Shown piece after piece: positions 1 to 7,854 of a stretch of DNA of 16,374 nucleotides. The translations under genes and the position numbers were made by a program. The first letter of the stretch is position 1, and each line of letters starts with the position of its first letter. The stretch comes from Rhodocyclaceae bacterium (GTDB lineage Bacteria > Pseudomonadota > Gammaproteobacteria > Burkholderiales > Rhodocyclaceae). The stretch is from contig JADLGU010000061.1 in the NCBI GenBank assembly GCA_020849155.1, positions 1 to 16,374 on the forward strand, given 5' to 3'. Under the pieces are notes generated by a model. That model did no database searches. It saw nothing but the letters and a program-made list of their open reading frames with translations, and was not told the origin of the DNA.

Positions 1-547
1 CCTTCTGCTCGCGCGTGTGGATGATGGCGCCGTAGAAATCGGGCGCGGTGTCGAGGTTGTGGTTGGAGTAGTCGAGGCCGGAGGCGCTCAGCTGCTCGGC
101 TTGGCCATCCTTGAGTAACCCCAGGGTCGCGCAGGTTTCCATGCCGAGTCCGCGCACCGCCTTGACCATCTCGATCACGTGATCGAGATCGCGCTGCTTC
201 GGCCCGCGCCAGGCGGCCCCCATGCAGAAGCGGCTGGCGCCCTTTTCCTTGGCGGCCTGGGCGGCGGCGACCACCTCGTCGATTTCGAGCAGGGTCTCGC
301 GCTCCAGGCCGGTGTGGTGGCGGGCCGACTGCGAGCAATAGCCGCAGTCCTCCGAACAGCCGCCGGTCTTCACCGACAGCAGGGTCGAACGCTGCACGCT
401 GTTGGCGTCGAAATGGGCGCGGTGGGCCTGCTGGGCCCTGAACAGCAGATCGTTGAAAGGCAATTCGAACAACGCCTGGATCGCGGCGGCGGTCCATTGT
501 CTGTGCTGGGGTGAGTCCTTGCTCACGCGCTCTGCGGCTGTCTGCAT
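1..547 (-). CDS. bioB: Biotin synthase BioB, N-terminal part (runs off left edge)
   Basis: This radical-SAM enzyme inserts sulfur into dethiobiotin, the last step of biotin synthesis, in the cytoplasm. About 182 N-terminal residues are visible. The radical-SAM cluster motif CSEDCGYCSQ gives Cys64, Cys68 and Cys71. Cys108 (in RFCMGAAW) and Cys139 (in METCATLG) correspond to two ligands of the second, [2Fe-2S] cluster, all at a constant offset of 11 from the E. coli numbering as I recall it. The family segment around SNHNLDTAPDFYG is also present. I chose the ATG at 547; a GTG seven codons downstream is an alternative, and neither has a strong Shine-Dalgarno. The gene diverges from the comF-family gene. 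The C-terminal half lies outside the window, so integrity cannot be judged. Confidence 0.96.
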   Translation of the reverse strand, partial: MQTAAERVSKDSPQHRQWTAAAIQALFELPFNDLLFRAQQAHRAHFDANSVQRSTLLSVKTGGCSEDCGYCSQSARHHTGLERETLLEIDEVVAAAQAAKEKGASRFCMGAAWRGPKQRDLDHVIEMVKAVRGLGMETCATLGLLKDGQAEQLSASGLDYSNHNLDTAPDFYGAIIHTREQK

Positions 548-603
548 GTCAGGGAAATGCTTCGGATAGAATCGGACAGGGATCATCGTTCAAGGGGCAG
601 GGC
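548..603. promoter_or_regulatory. bioB/comF divergent intergenic region with candidate overlapping promoters
   Basis: This 56-base gap must hold the start signals of both divergent genes, unless comF begins inside bioB. On the minus strand, TTGAAC (593-588) and TCTATC (570-565), 17 bases apart, form a weak sigma-70 candidate for bioB. On the plus strand, TAGAAT (567-572) resembles a -10 box for the comF-family gene, with no convincing -35. The two -10 candidates overlap, so the polymerases would compete if both are real. I see no clear BirA-type operator. This is pattern matching only. Confidence 0.35.
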
Positions 604-1302
604 TTGTCAATTTACCGGACGACAATTGCCGGCTTGGCCCGGCTGCTGCCGCAGGACTGCTTCGTCTGCGGCCAGGCCAGCGGCGCCCGGCTGGTCTGCG
701 TCGCCTGCGAGGCCGACCTGCCCTACCTGGAAGGTCCGTCCTGCCCCGTCTGCGCCCTGCCCACGGCGGATGGATTGCGCTGCGGCAGCTGCCAAAACTC
801 GCCGCCCGCTTTCGACGCCACCGCCGCCGTCTTCCGCTACGCCTTCCCGGTGGAGCATATCGTGCAGGGGCTGAAGTACCGCCACCGCCTGCCCCTCGCC
901 GGCTGGCTGGCCGAGGCCCTGGCCCGCCGCCTTGGCGCGACCGGGATCGACTGCATCATCCCTTTGCCTCTCTCCGCCAAACGCATGAAGGAGCGCGGCT
1001 TCAACCAGGCACAGGAACTGGCCAGACCGCTGGCCCGACATTTCGGCCTGCCGCTCCTCTCGGCGGCCTCCCTGCGGGTGGTGGATAGCGCGCCCCAGGC
1101 CAGCCTGCCCTGGAAAGCGCGCCAGGCCAACATCCGCCATGCCTTCGAATGCCGCGCCGACCTGTCCGGCAAGACCATCGCCGTGGTCGACGACGTGATG
1201 ACCACCGGGGCGACGCTGAACGAATTCGCCCGCACCTTGAAGCTGCACGGGGCCAAACGGGTGGAGAACTGGGTGGCGGCGCGGACCCTGCCGAATACCT
1301 GA
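604..1302 (+). CDS. comF: ComF/GntX family phosphoribosyltransferase-like protein
   Basis: This is a ComF-family protein (GntX in E. coli), linked in various bacteria to DNA uptake or use of DNA as a nutrient. Its biochemical activity is not settled. The N-terminus carries a zinc-finger-like set of CxxC pairs: C19-C22, C32-C35, C47-C50 and C60-C63. The C-terminal half has a type I phosphoribosyltransferase fold, with the PRPP-binding loop VVDDVMTTGAT at residues 194-204 and the family segment KERGFNQAQELARPLA. Length (232 aa) is normal. The frame is open back to a GTG at 511, but that would overlap bioB by 37 bases. I prefer the TTG at 604, which follows an AAGGGGCAGG ribosome-binding-like stretch. 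It converges on mshN with only 8 bases between the two stop codons. Confidence 0.88.
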   Translation: MSIYRTTIAGLARLLPQDCFVCGQASGARLVCVACEADLPYLEGPSCPVCALPTADGLRCGSCQNSPPAFDATAAVFRYAFPVEHIVQGLKYRHRLPLAGWLAEALARRLGATGIDCIIPLPLSAKRMKERGFNQAQELARPLARHFGLPLLSAASLRVVDSAPQASLPWKARQANIRHAFECRADLSGKTIAVVDDVMTTGATLNEFARTLKLHGAKRVENWVAARTLPNT

Positions 1303-1310
1303 GATCGTTG

Positions 1311-2459
1311 CTAATGCAGGCGCTTCAGCTTCTGTTCGACGAAGGCGCTCAGCTCGACGGACAGGGCGCCGGTGGACTTGGCGCGCTGATAGGCCTCCCG
1401 CGCCTCGGCAGGCCTGCCTTCCGCCTCGAGGGAAATGCCCAGACCCATCCACCACACGCCGGCCTGCGGCAGCATGCGCAAGGCGGCCTGGTACTCCGAG
1501 ACGGCCTCGCGGTGAAAAGTCAGTCTCTGCAGCACGGCGGCATGGAAGGCGCGGAAATCGGGGTTGTCCTGGGCGGCGCCGGCCGCCTTGTCGAGCGTCT
1601 CGCGGGCCCCCCGCGCGTCGCCCCGCTCCAGCTGCAGGCGGGCCAGCCGCGACGCCAGCTGCGGCTGGGCCGGTTCGCGCTGCAGCGATTCGGCCAGCAG
1701 CGCCTGGGCTTCGTCGAAGCGCTGCTGTTCGAGCAGCAGGCCGAACAGCGCCAGGCGGGAGCCGACATGACCGGTGTCCTCGCTGAGAACGCCGCGCAGC
1801 ACCGCCATGGCGTCCTGGACGCGCCCCTGATTGACCAGTCCGATGGCGCGCCGATACTCGTTCTCGGCCCGCTCCCGGGCGCTCGTCATGCGCATCTTCT
1901 TCTCTATGCGCGTATCGTCTGCACCTGCCGGTTCGGCGGCCGCTTGCTGGACCGGCGCGGGGACCGGCCGTGCGGCGTTCTCTTTTCCTTCCCGGCCTTT
2001 GACAGGGGCAGCCGCCGGTTTGCCGGCCCGGGCGGCGACATCCAACTCGGCGGCGACTTTCAACTGCGGCGTATCGGACGCAGGCGAAGGCGGTTTTCTC
2101 TCCTCTGCCGGCAACGGCGGCGGCGAAGGGCTCGCCTGTTCCTGGGCGGGGACAGGCTGCGGCCCCGCCGCCGGGACGGCCACCGGCGGTGGCAGAGCGA
2201 CCAGGGCCGGAGGTTGGGCAATGGGCTTCAGCGGGATCGCCGGCGCGGCCGGGACAGGCGCTTTCTCGGCATCCGTCAGCCACCAGACACCGCCCAATCC
2301 CGTCACCAGGATCGCGGCCACGCCTGCCAGGAAACTCGCGCGCAGCGCCGGGGGGCGTTGCTGCGGCAGCGAACGGATCTCGTTCGGCATGGCCGCATCG
2401 CCGTTGAGCGCCGCCCGACGCGATTCGAGGTCCTGGAGCATCTGGTTGATGAGGCTCAT
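1311..2459 (-). CDS. mshN: MSHA biogenesis protein MshN (membrane-anchored TPR protein)
   Basis: Accessory assembly protein of the MSHA pilus, 382 aa, and the last gene of the cluster. The N-terminus MSLINQMLQDLESRR is typical of MshN. Residues 1-40 are cytoplasmic, followed by one transmembrane helix at about 41-61. A long, disordered, Pro/Ala-rich stretch (about 65-180) would span the periplasm. Four to five tetratricopeptide-type helix pairs fill about 200-375 (for example ERAENEYRRAIGLVNQGRV and LQREPAQPQLASRLARLQLE), so the domain is probably a periplasmic scaffold for partner proteins. The exact role of MshN is poorly known in any organism. The start lies 10 bases after the mshM stop. 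No terminator hairpin is visible after the TAG stop, which abuts the convergent comF-family gene. Confidence 0.9.
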   Translation of the reverse strand: MSLINQMLQDLESRRAALNGDAAMPNEIRSLPQQRPPALRASFLAGVAAILVTGLGGVWWLTDAEKAPVPAAPAIPLKPIAQPPALVALPPPVAVPAAGPQPVPAQEQASPSPPPLPAEERKPPSPASDTPQLKVAAELDVAARAGKPAAAPVKGREGKENAARPVPAPVQQAAAEPAGADDTRIEKKMRMTSARERAENEYRRAIGLVNQGRVQDAMAVLRGVLSEDTGHVGSRLALFGLLLEQQRFDEAQALLAESLQREPAQPQLASRLARLQLERGDARGARETLDKAAGAAQDNPDFRAFHAAVLQRLTFHREAVSEYQAALRMLPQAGVWWMGLGISLEAEGRPAEAREAYQRAKSTGALSVELSAFVEQKLKRLH

Positions 2460-2469
2460 GGTTCGCGTC

Positions 2470-3303
2470 TCACCACATTTGCCAAGCCGGCCAGCGCGCG
2501 CCTTCGGTGTCGTTGACGGCCGCCTTGACGTGGCGGGCCACGACCTCCTGTCGGCCCTCGCCGTAGGCGGCCAGCATGGCCTTGTGCGCCAGGATGTTGA
2601 TCAGGCGCGGCGTGCCGTGCGCGGCCCGATGGATCAGCCTGCCGGATGCCGGGGCGAACAGGCGGTGGCCGCGATAGCCCGCGACATGCAGACGGTGGGC
2701 CAGATAGAGCGCCATCTCGTCGGGCAGCAGGCCGTCGAGACGGTAGTGGAAGGATATCCGCTGTCGCAATTGGCGCACCGACGGATTCGCCAGCCGCTCA
2801 TCGAGTTCCGGCTGGCCGAACAGGATGAGTTGCAGCAGCTTGCGCTTTTCGGTCTCCAGATTGGACAGCAGCCGCAGCGACTCGAGGCTTTCCATCGGCA
2901 GCGCCTGGGCCTCGTCGAGGCAGACGACGACGGGCATTTCCCTTCTTGCGAACTCCAGCAGGGCCTGATTGAGCCCCTTGAGCAAATGGTATTGGTCAGC
3001 GTCCTTGTCGAGCACCACGCCGAGCTCCTCGGCCAGCGCCAGCATCAGGGTGCGCGGTTCGAGGTAGGGATTGGGCAGGTAGGCGGTGACCGCCTCCCGG
3101 CCGAGGGTGGCCAGGAAACGGCGGCAGAGGAGGGTCTTGCCGGTGCCGACTTCGCCGGTGATCTTGATGAAGCCCTCGCCGCTTCTGAGGGCGATGAGCA
3201 GCGTGTTGAGCGCCTCCTGGTGCGCCTTGCCGGCAAACGCGAAGCTGGTGTCCGGCGTGATGCCGAAGGGCAGTTCGCGCAGGCCGAAGTGATCGAGGTA
3301 CAT
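2470..3303 (-). CDS. mshM: MSHA biogenesis protein MshM, ExeA/GspA-like AAA ATPase
   Basis: P-loop ATPase of the ExeA/GspA type, 277 aa. In related systems such proteins help insert or assemble the secretin through the peptidoglycan; for MshM this role is inferred. The start MYLDHFGLRELPFGITPD is the standard opening of the family. Walker A is GEVGTGKT at residues 50-57, and Walker B is VVVCLDEAQ at about 125-133. A sensor-like ATLGREAV-to-PRLIN architecture follows, with the TPRLINILAHKAMLAAY segment near the C-terminus. The frame is open 26 codons further upstream, but the ATG at 3303, two bases past the mshL stop, fits homologues. I see no C-terminal peptidoglycan-binding extension, so this is the short MshM form rather than full-length ExeA. 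Confidence 0.92.
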   Translation of the reverse strand: MYLDHFGLRELPFGITPDTSFAFAGKAHQEALNTLLIALRSGEGFIKITGEVGTGKTLLCRRFLATLGREAVTAYLPNPYLEPRTLMLALAEELGVVLDKDADQYHLLKGLNQALLEFARREMPVVVCLDEAQALPMESLESLRLLSNLETEKRKLLQLILFGQPELDERLANPSVRQLRQRISFHYRLDGLLPDEMALYLAHRLHVAGYRGHRLFAPASGRLIHRAAHGTPRLINILAHKAMLAAYGEGRQEVVARHVKAAVNDTEGARWPAWQMW

Positions 3304-3305
3304 GC

Positions 3306-5078
3306 CTACTGGGCCGGCTGCGGCAGGGGGCGTTCCATGGCCCGGATCCGGTCGCGCGTCTCGACCAGATCCTGCTCCCACTGCTTGTCGCTGTGGATCA
3401 CGGTGGGCTTCAGCAGCACGACGATCTCGCGCTTCTGCAGGCCCTTCTTGCCCTGGCGGAACAGCGGCTCGATGACGTCGGCGGCGCCCGGCACCTTGGC
3501 GCCGTCGTCGGCCTGGATGTATTCCATGAGACCGCCGATGGCGACGATGTTGTTGTCCCTGACGCGCACGATGCTGTCCGTTTCGTTGATGCTGCTGGAG
3601 GCCAGCGGCAGCTGGAAGGTGCCCAGGGTGCCCAGGTTGATCACCTTGTTCTTCTCGGTGACCACGCTGACCGAGGGACGGATGTGCAGGATGATGTTGT
3701 TGTCCTCGTCGATCTGCGGGGTCACGTCGAGGGCGATGCCGGAAAAGAAGGGCTGCACGGTGATGGTCGGCGAGGTGGTGGTGCTGCTGCCGCTCGACGA
3801 GGTGGTGGTGCTGACGTTGGTGACGTAGAAATCGTCGGTGCCGACCTTGAGCACCGCCTTCTGGTTGTTGATGGTGGCGATGCGCGGACTGGAAAGGACA
3901 TGCACCGAGCCCTGGGTCTCCAGGAACGAGATCAGCGCCGCGAAGCTGCCGGTCTGGAAGGCCAACCCCATCACCCCGGCCAGCGGCCCGCCGGCCAGCC
4001 GGCCGACGGCCCCGGCCAGCGGCGCGGCCAGGATGTTGCCCAGATCGTTGGCGACGAAGGTGCTGGCATCGGAGTTGTACTGAGTGGCGATGTCGCCGGC
4101 CTGGTTGACGCCCAGGCTCGGGGCGGGCGTCTTGAACTGGCTCACGTTCGCCCCGGAGGAAAAGCGATGCCGGCGGGTCGCCGTGAAGGCGCCCCAGTTG
4201 ATGCCGGCCTGAAACTGCTCGGACAACACCACTTCGACGATTTTCGCTTCCAGGATCACCTGGCGCTCGATGGTCAGCTGCGAGGCCCGCAGGAAGTTTT
4301 CCACTTCGCGCAGTTCGCGCGGCATGGCCCGCACCACGATCACGCTGGACTGGGGCGAAATGACCACGCTGCGCCCGCCCTCGGCGCCGATGATGGCGCG
4401 AATCGCGGTGCTGATCTCGGTCCAGAAATCCATCTGGTTGGTGGTGGATACCGAGCTGCCCGCCGCCGGCTGGGTGGTGCTGCCGGTCCCGCCCGTCGCG
4501 GCGCCCGCGGCGGTCGGCGCGGCGGCGCTGCCGGCCGTGCCGGCCGTCGTCGAAGTGATCGAGCCGGAAACGACCCGGGTGTCGCTGCGGCCCAGCCGCT
4601 GCGCCGTCAGGTAGTTCACCTTGAAGACTTTCGACTGCATGCTCAGCGGCTGGATGAAGATCCGCGTCCCTTGCACCCGGTATTCATAGCCATACAGCTC
4701 GCGGATGGTGTCCAGCGCTTCCAGCACCGTGACATCCTTCAGGTTCACCGAAATGCTCCCCGTCACCTCGGGGTTGACCAGCATGCTGTAGCGCGTGCCG
4801 GAGACGATCGCCATGAACACCTGGCTGGCCGGCGCATTGCTGACGGACAGGTCGAAGCGCGGCTCGCTGGTCTTGCCGGCCGGCGCCTCGATCTGGCCCG
4901 ACAAGGGCGGCACCAGGGCCCGGCTCACCGCATCGGGAGCGGCCTCCGGCGAGCGCTTGTCGGTCGCCCGCTGCATCTCGGCGTTGATCGTGTCCCGCAC
5001 CGCGCCCGACTGGATCGAGGACATCCCCTGGCAGCCGGCGAGCAGGACGACTGCGGAGATGATGTATATATTTTTCAT
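3306..5078 (-). CDS. mshL: MSHA outer-membrane secretin MshL
   Basis: Secretin that forms the outer-membrane channel through which the pilus emerges, 590 aa. The N-terminus is a lipoprotein signal with lipobox LAGC (Cys16), suggesting pilotin-independent or lipid-assisted targeting. An N0/STN-like domain spans about 85-140 (SMLVNPEVTGSISVNLKDVT) and an N1-like domain about 150-265, interrupted by an Ala/Gly/Thr linker at 171-214. The C-terminal secretin domain is about 272-562, with VLSSPRIATINNQKAVLKVG, the VTPQID strand and the final REIVVLLKPTVI. A Ser/Thr-only loop (423-437) and a Leu/Ala/Gly segment (347-371) lie inside it. An AAGGGAAGAG ribosome-binding site precedes the ATG. mshK ends 10 bases upstream and mshM begins 2 bases downstream. 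Confidence 0.95.
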   Translation of the reverse strand: MKNIYIISAVVLLAGCQGMSSIQSGAVRDTINAEMQRATDKRSPEAAPDAVSRALVPPLSGQIEAPAGKTSEPRFDLSVSNAPASQVFMAIVSGTRYSMLVNPEVTGSISVNLKDVTVLEALDTIRELYGYEYRVQGTRIFIQPLSMQSKVFKVNYLTAQRLGRSDTRVVSGSITSTTAGTAGSAAAPTAAGAATGGTGSTTQPAAGSSVSTTNQMDFWTEISTAIRAIIGAEGGRSVVISPQSSVIVVRAMPRELREVENFLRASQLTIERQVILEAKIVEVVLSEQFQAGINWGAFTATRRHRFSSGANVSQFKTPAPSLGVNQAGDIATQYNSDASTFVANDLGNILAAPLAGAVGRLAGGPLAGVMGLAFQTGSFAALISFLETQGSVHVLSSPRIATINNQKAVLKVGTDDFYVTNVSTTTSSSGSSTTTSPTITVQPFFSGIALDVTPQIDEDNNIILHIRPSVSVVTEKNKVINLGTLGTFQLPLASSSINETDSIVRVRDNNIVAIGGLMEYIQADDGAKVPGAADVIEPLFRQGKKGLQKREIVVLLKPTVIHSDKQWEQDLVETRDRIRAMERPLPQPAQ

Positions 5079-5088
5079 GGCTCTTCCC

Positions 5089-5484
5089 TTATCTGCCGGC
5101 CATTCGTTTCACGGCCCGCGACGACTGGACATCGACTTCCGGATACATCCTGATCGTTTCCCGACGGCCGTCCGGATGATGCAGGGTGACCGACTGGTCA
5201 TCGATTTTCTCCACCACTGCCTCGCCGAACTTGTCGCCCGGCTTGACCCATTCTCCGTGAAGCAGCGCGGCACGGCGCTTGCCGGACCGCTTGATGGTCT
5301 GCAGGCCCGATGCGGGAGCCGTCGTCTCATCCGCCGCCTCGGCCGGATCGAGAAACTGGACCGGCGGCCGCGTCGGGTCCCGCATGGTCTGGGACCAGGC
5401 CGTCCCCGCGAACACGATGCCCAGCCCCAGGAACGCGCCCAGGAGGGTGCGGCCGCTCAATGGGTAGTTGGGTCCGCGCTTCAT
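5089..5484 (-). CDS. mshK: MSHA biogenesis protein MshK (PilP/GspC-like)
   Basis: Small inner-membrane or periplasmic protein, 131 aa, that in the PilP/GspC analogy connects the alignment complex to the secretin encoded next (mshL). A hydrophobic stretch at about 13-30 ends in TAWSQ, reading as an uncleaved anchor or signal peptide. It is followed by MRDPTRPP (residues 34-41), the motif typical of MshK. The rest is a small beta-rich domain (HGEWVKPGDKFGEAVVEKID, then a DGRRETIRMYPEVDV strand), resembling the HR/PilP fold. The ATG at 5484 overlaps the mshJ stop as ATGA, indicating translational coupling. The frame is open far upstream, but that part overlaps mshJ and is shadow. Confidence 0.88.
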   Translation of the reverse strand: MKRGPNYPLSGRTLLGAFLGLGIVFAGTAWSQTMRDPTRPPVQFLDPAEAADETTAPASGLQTIKRSGKRRAALLHGEWVKPGDKFGEAVVEKIDDQSVTLHHPDGRRETIRMYPEVDVQSSRAVKRMAGR

Positions 5485-6179
5485 ATCGTCAGCCACACCT
5501 TGTCGAGGCTCAGCGTGTAGAGCGTCAGCGTCAGCACCGGCCGCCGGTATTCCCTGGCATCCAGCTTCAGTCGGCCCCAATACATCTGCCAGGGCAGGGA
5601 CTCGATCTGCGTCAGGTAGTCCAGCATGTCGAAATAGCTGCCGCGAAGGGTCAGCTCGACGCCGTGCTTGAAGATGTTGTTCTCGCCCAAGCCCCCCGCT
5701 CCGGCGCCGCCCTGGGCCGGCCCGCCGGTTCCGGTTGCGGCGCTTTCGCGTCCGAGCAGTTCCGTCGGCGGCAGCGTGGCCATCTTCAGCAGCTGCAGGC
5801 GCCTGTTGCGCTTGAGGAGATCCTCGAGCAGCGTGGCCATGCGTTCCGGCGGGACCAGCTGCTTGGCGGCCGACTGGAGCGTGGCGTCGATGGTCGCGAT
5901 CCGCTGCTCGATCTCCTTGATCCTTGCTTGCGCCTGGATGTCGGGATGGCTCGCGGCCCTGCCCTGCAGTTCCTTGATCTGGGCGGCGATCCTGCCGGAT
6001 TCGGCACGCTGCTCGACGATGCTCGCTTTCAGCCCGGCGTTCTGGCGTGACCCGGCGCTCAGCAGCAGGGCATCGGCCAGAAACCAGATGACGGCCGCGC
6101 CCGCCAGGGCGACCATCAGCCTTTCGCGCTGGCTCAAGGCGTCGAACTTCAGCAGCAGCCCTGCCAGTGTCGATTTCAT
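5481..6179 (-). CDS. mshJ: MSHA biogenesis protein MshJ (PilO-like)
   Basis: Inner-membrane alignment-complex protein of the PilO/GspM type, 232 aa. Layout: a short cytoplasmic N-terminus with the SQRERLMVALAG segment, one transmembrane helix (about 21-41), a predicted coiled coil (about 42-115) and a C-terminal ferredoxin-like domain containing VELTLRGSYFDMLDYLTQIE. That last segment, with a short helix after a beta strand and a following SLPWQMYWGRL, is characteristic of MshJ/PilO. A flexible Gly/Ala loop at about 146-163 separates the two periplasmic parts. It is expected to pair with the PilN-like protein encoded just upstream. The start codon overlaps the upstream stop as ATGA, and the stop overlaps mshK in the same way. 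Confidence 0.9.
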   Translation of the reverse strand: MKSTLAGLLLKFDALSQRERLMVALAGAAVIWFLADALLLSAGSRQNAGLKASIVEQRAESGRIAAQIKELQGRAASHPDIQAQARIKEIEQRIATIDATLQSAAKQLVPPERMATLLEDLLKRNRRLQLLKMATLPPTELLGRESAATGTGGPAQGGAGAGGLGENNIFKHGVELTLRGSYFDMLDYLTQIESLPWQMYWGRLKLDAREYRRPVLTLTLYTLSLDKVWLTI

Positions 6180-6886
6180 CTTGACCCTCCGCTCGCCGCC
6201 ACGGGGGATGCGCCCGGGCCGCTCTCCGATCCTGGCTTGGCAACCATGGCTGCCAGCAGGAATTCATGGAACGGCGGCTGCTTGGCGGCTTCGGCCTGGC
6301 CGGTCTGCCCGGCGGCCGCCGGCACCGACTTCTCGTCTCCGACCCACTGCACATTCAGCGCCTCGAAGGACCGGCCGCGCAAGGCGGCCTCCGTGTTGAG
6401 CCCGCGTATGTAGCCTGGAATCTGGTCGGGATTGAGCGTCCGGCCTTCCAGGGTGATTTTCTTGCCGCCGTCGGCAACCTGCAGACCGACCAGCCACAAC
6501 CCCGCTTGCGACTGCCTCGCCAGGGCCCGCAGATACTCCGAGAAGCCTTCCGAAGAGCCGAGCACGCCGCTGTCGAGCGCTTCCTTGACGCGCTCCCGGC
6601 CGCGCAGGGCCGCTTCCGCCCGCTGCAGAGTGGTCTCCAGCTCCTTACTGAGCTTGCGCTGCCCGAGTTCCTCGCTGATTCGCGTCAGCTCCGCCTGCTG
6701 CTGCTGCAACTCGGCGGCCCCGCGTGCCGACTCCTCGGCGAGCTTCTGGTTCTCCCAGCGCAGCATGCCGCCATACAACCCCAGCGCGAGCAGCAGGAGA
6801 CCGAGGCCGGGCAGCAGCGTCTTCCCGGTCAGCCATTCCCGCTTCAGCCGCAGCGCCGGATTCAGCAGGTTGATCTGGCGGGTCAT
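6176..6886 (-). CDS. PilN-like MSHA alignment-complex protein (MshI2 in some annotations)
   Basis: PilN-type inner-membrane protein, 236 aa. The N-terminal INLLNP motif (residues 5-10) is the peptide that docks PilN-type proteins onto PilM. Here it should bind the PilM-like MshI encoded immediately upstream. One transmembrane helix (about 24-41) is followed by a Gln/Glu-rich coiled coil (about 45-105) and a ferredoxin-like domain (about 115-185, including WLVGLQVADGGKKITLEGRT). The tail is low-complexity Gly/Ala/Ser. The ATG at 6886 overlaps the mshI stop as ATGA; codons upstream of it overlap mshI and are not counted. In Vibrio accounts this function is often covered under mshI, hence the empty symbol. 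Confidence 0.88.
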   Translation of the reverse strand: MTRQINLLNPALRLKREWLTGKTLLPGLGLLLLALGLYGGMLRWENQKLAEESARGAAELQQQQAELTRISEELGQRKLSKELETTLQRAEAALRGRERVKEALDSGVLGSSEGFSEYLRALARQSQAGLWLVGLQVADGGKKITLEGRTLNPDQIPGYIRGLNTEAALRGRSFEALNVQWVGDEKSVPAAAGQTGQAEAAKQPPFHEFLLAAMVAKPGSESGPGASPVAASGGSR

Positions 6887-7824
6887 CGACGCACCTCGAA
6901 ATTGCGCAACGCCGCGCCGAGCAGATGAAAGCATTGCGCCTGACGACCCGGATTGCGGAGCTCGGGCACTTTGATGAGATCCATGACGCTGCCCAGATCG
7001 GCTGCCTCGACCGCGACATAAAGGTTCTGGCCAAGATAGGCGGCCAGGCCGATCTCCTCGGGCAGCGGCATCACCATCAGCTTCGCCAGGCTGACATGGT
7101 GGTGCTGGTGCTCGAAGGCATCGATCGAGCGCTGCAACTCGAGGACGATGCGGTCGAACAGGGCATGCCGCTGCTCGGCATCGGCATTCAGCAGCTGATC
7201 GAGGGTGATCTCCAGCCGGCGCGAGGCACGCAGATCGCCGCGGAAGGTGAAGGTCAGCAAGCCCCCTTCCGCCGTGAATCCGAGCATGGCAACGCCCCGG
7301 CCTGCGGGCTCGAACAAGGCCGCGACATTGCGCTGCACGGTTTCAGGGATGTCGATGGCTTGGAGATCCAGCTTGGCGGCCTGGAAAAGCTGAATCCGCT
7401 TGCCGAGCAGATCGTTAGGTGCGCAGGCCACGAACAGGTTGCGGCGCCGGGCGCCGCCGTCTCCCTCGGCCGGCACCTCCAGCACGTCCAGGGTAGCCCG
7501 GTCGACCGGGAAGTCCACCAGATCCTTGATGCGCCAGCGCATGGCCTCCTTCAGTTCTTCCGGCGAAACTTCCGGCGGCTCCACCTGCAAGAATTGGTAT
7601 TCGCCGAATCGCAGGCTGGTGGTGGCGCGATAGCGATCGAGTGAGAACTCCTTGCGCAGCCTGATGTAGGTTTGAAGCTCGGCGCCCTCTTTTCTGAAGC
7701 TTCCGCACAGCGTCACTTCGGGACGTCCGCCGGCGCCGGCATGAATGTGAGCAATGTCCACTACGCCGTCACGCGCCGCAACGGCAAGCCAGCCGTCCCG
7801 TCTGGCGGAACCGAAAATTCTCAT
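6883..7824 (-). CDS. mshI: MSHA biogenesis protein MshI (PilM-like cytoplasmic component)
   Basis: Cytoplasmic PilM-like component of the pilus alignment complex, 313 aa. Recognisable features are LRFGEYQFLQVEPPEV followed by EELKEAMRWRIKDLVDFP (about 72-105), where PilM/MshI proteins have conserved text. Further on are IDIPETVQRNVAALFEP (about 156-172) and RRLEITLDQLL. It should recruit the PilN-like protein through that protein's INLLNP peptide. The usual PilM N-terminal phosphate-loop sequence (an Asp-Ile-Gly-Ser type motif) is not evident; the protein opens MRIFGSARRDGWLAV instead. It may therefore be a non-catalytic member. It begins a new block after a 90-base AT-rich gap with promoter-like sequences. 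Confidence 0.88.
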   Translation of the reverse strand: MRIFGSARRDGWLAVAARDGVVDIAHIHAGAGGRPEVTLCGSFRKEGAELQTYIRLRKEFSLDRYRATTSLRFGEYQFLQVEPPEVSPEELKEAMRWRIKDLVDFPVDRATLDVLEVPAEGDGGARRRNLFVACAPNDLLGKRIQLFQAAKLDLQAIDIPETVQRNVAALFEPAGRGVAMLGFTAEGGLLTFTFRGDLRASRRLEITLDQLLNADAEQRHALFDRIVLELQRSIDAFEHQHHHVSLAKLMVMPLPEEIGLAAYLGQNLYVAVEAADLGSVMDLIKVPELRNPGRQAQCFHLLGAALRNFEVRR

Positions 7825-7833
7825 TTCACGTTA

Positions 7834-7849
7834 AGTTATCCATATAACT
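7834..7849. repeat. Inverted repeat AGTTAT-N4-ATAACT upstream of mshI
   Basis: A perfect 6-4-6 inverted repeat starts 10 bases before the mshI ATG, in a distinctly AT-rich patch of an otherwise GC-rich window. It falls about where transcription from the candidate promoter just upstream would begin. It could be an operator or a weak 5' UTR hairpin near the ribosome-binding region. The function is unknown. Confidence 0.55.
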
Positions 7850-7854
7850 AACGG

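Noticed and set aside
607..2283. 558-codon minus-strand open frame across the comF-family gene and mshN
   Set aside because: Its translation is Arg/Gly/Ala-rich low complexity with no family motif, and it overlaps two well-supported genes. It is a shadow frame caused by high GC.
1831..3828. 665-codon plus-strand open frame opposite mshN, mshM and mshL
   Set aside because: It lies antisense to three genes with clear motifs and tight operon spacing, and the predicted protein has no recognisable domain.
3393..5153. 586-codon plus-strand open frame opposite mshL
   Set aside because: It mirrors the secretin codons. It is His/Gly/Arg-rich and lacks any coherent domain or start context.
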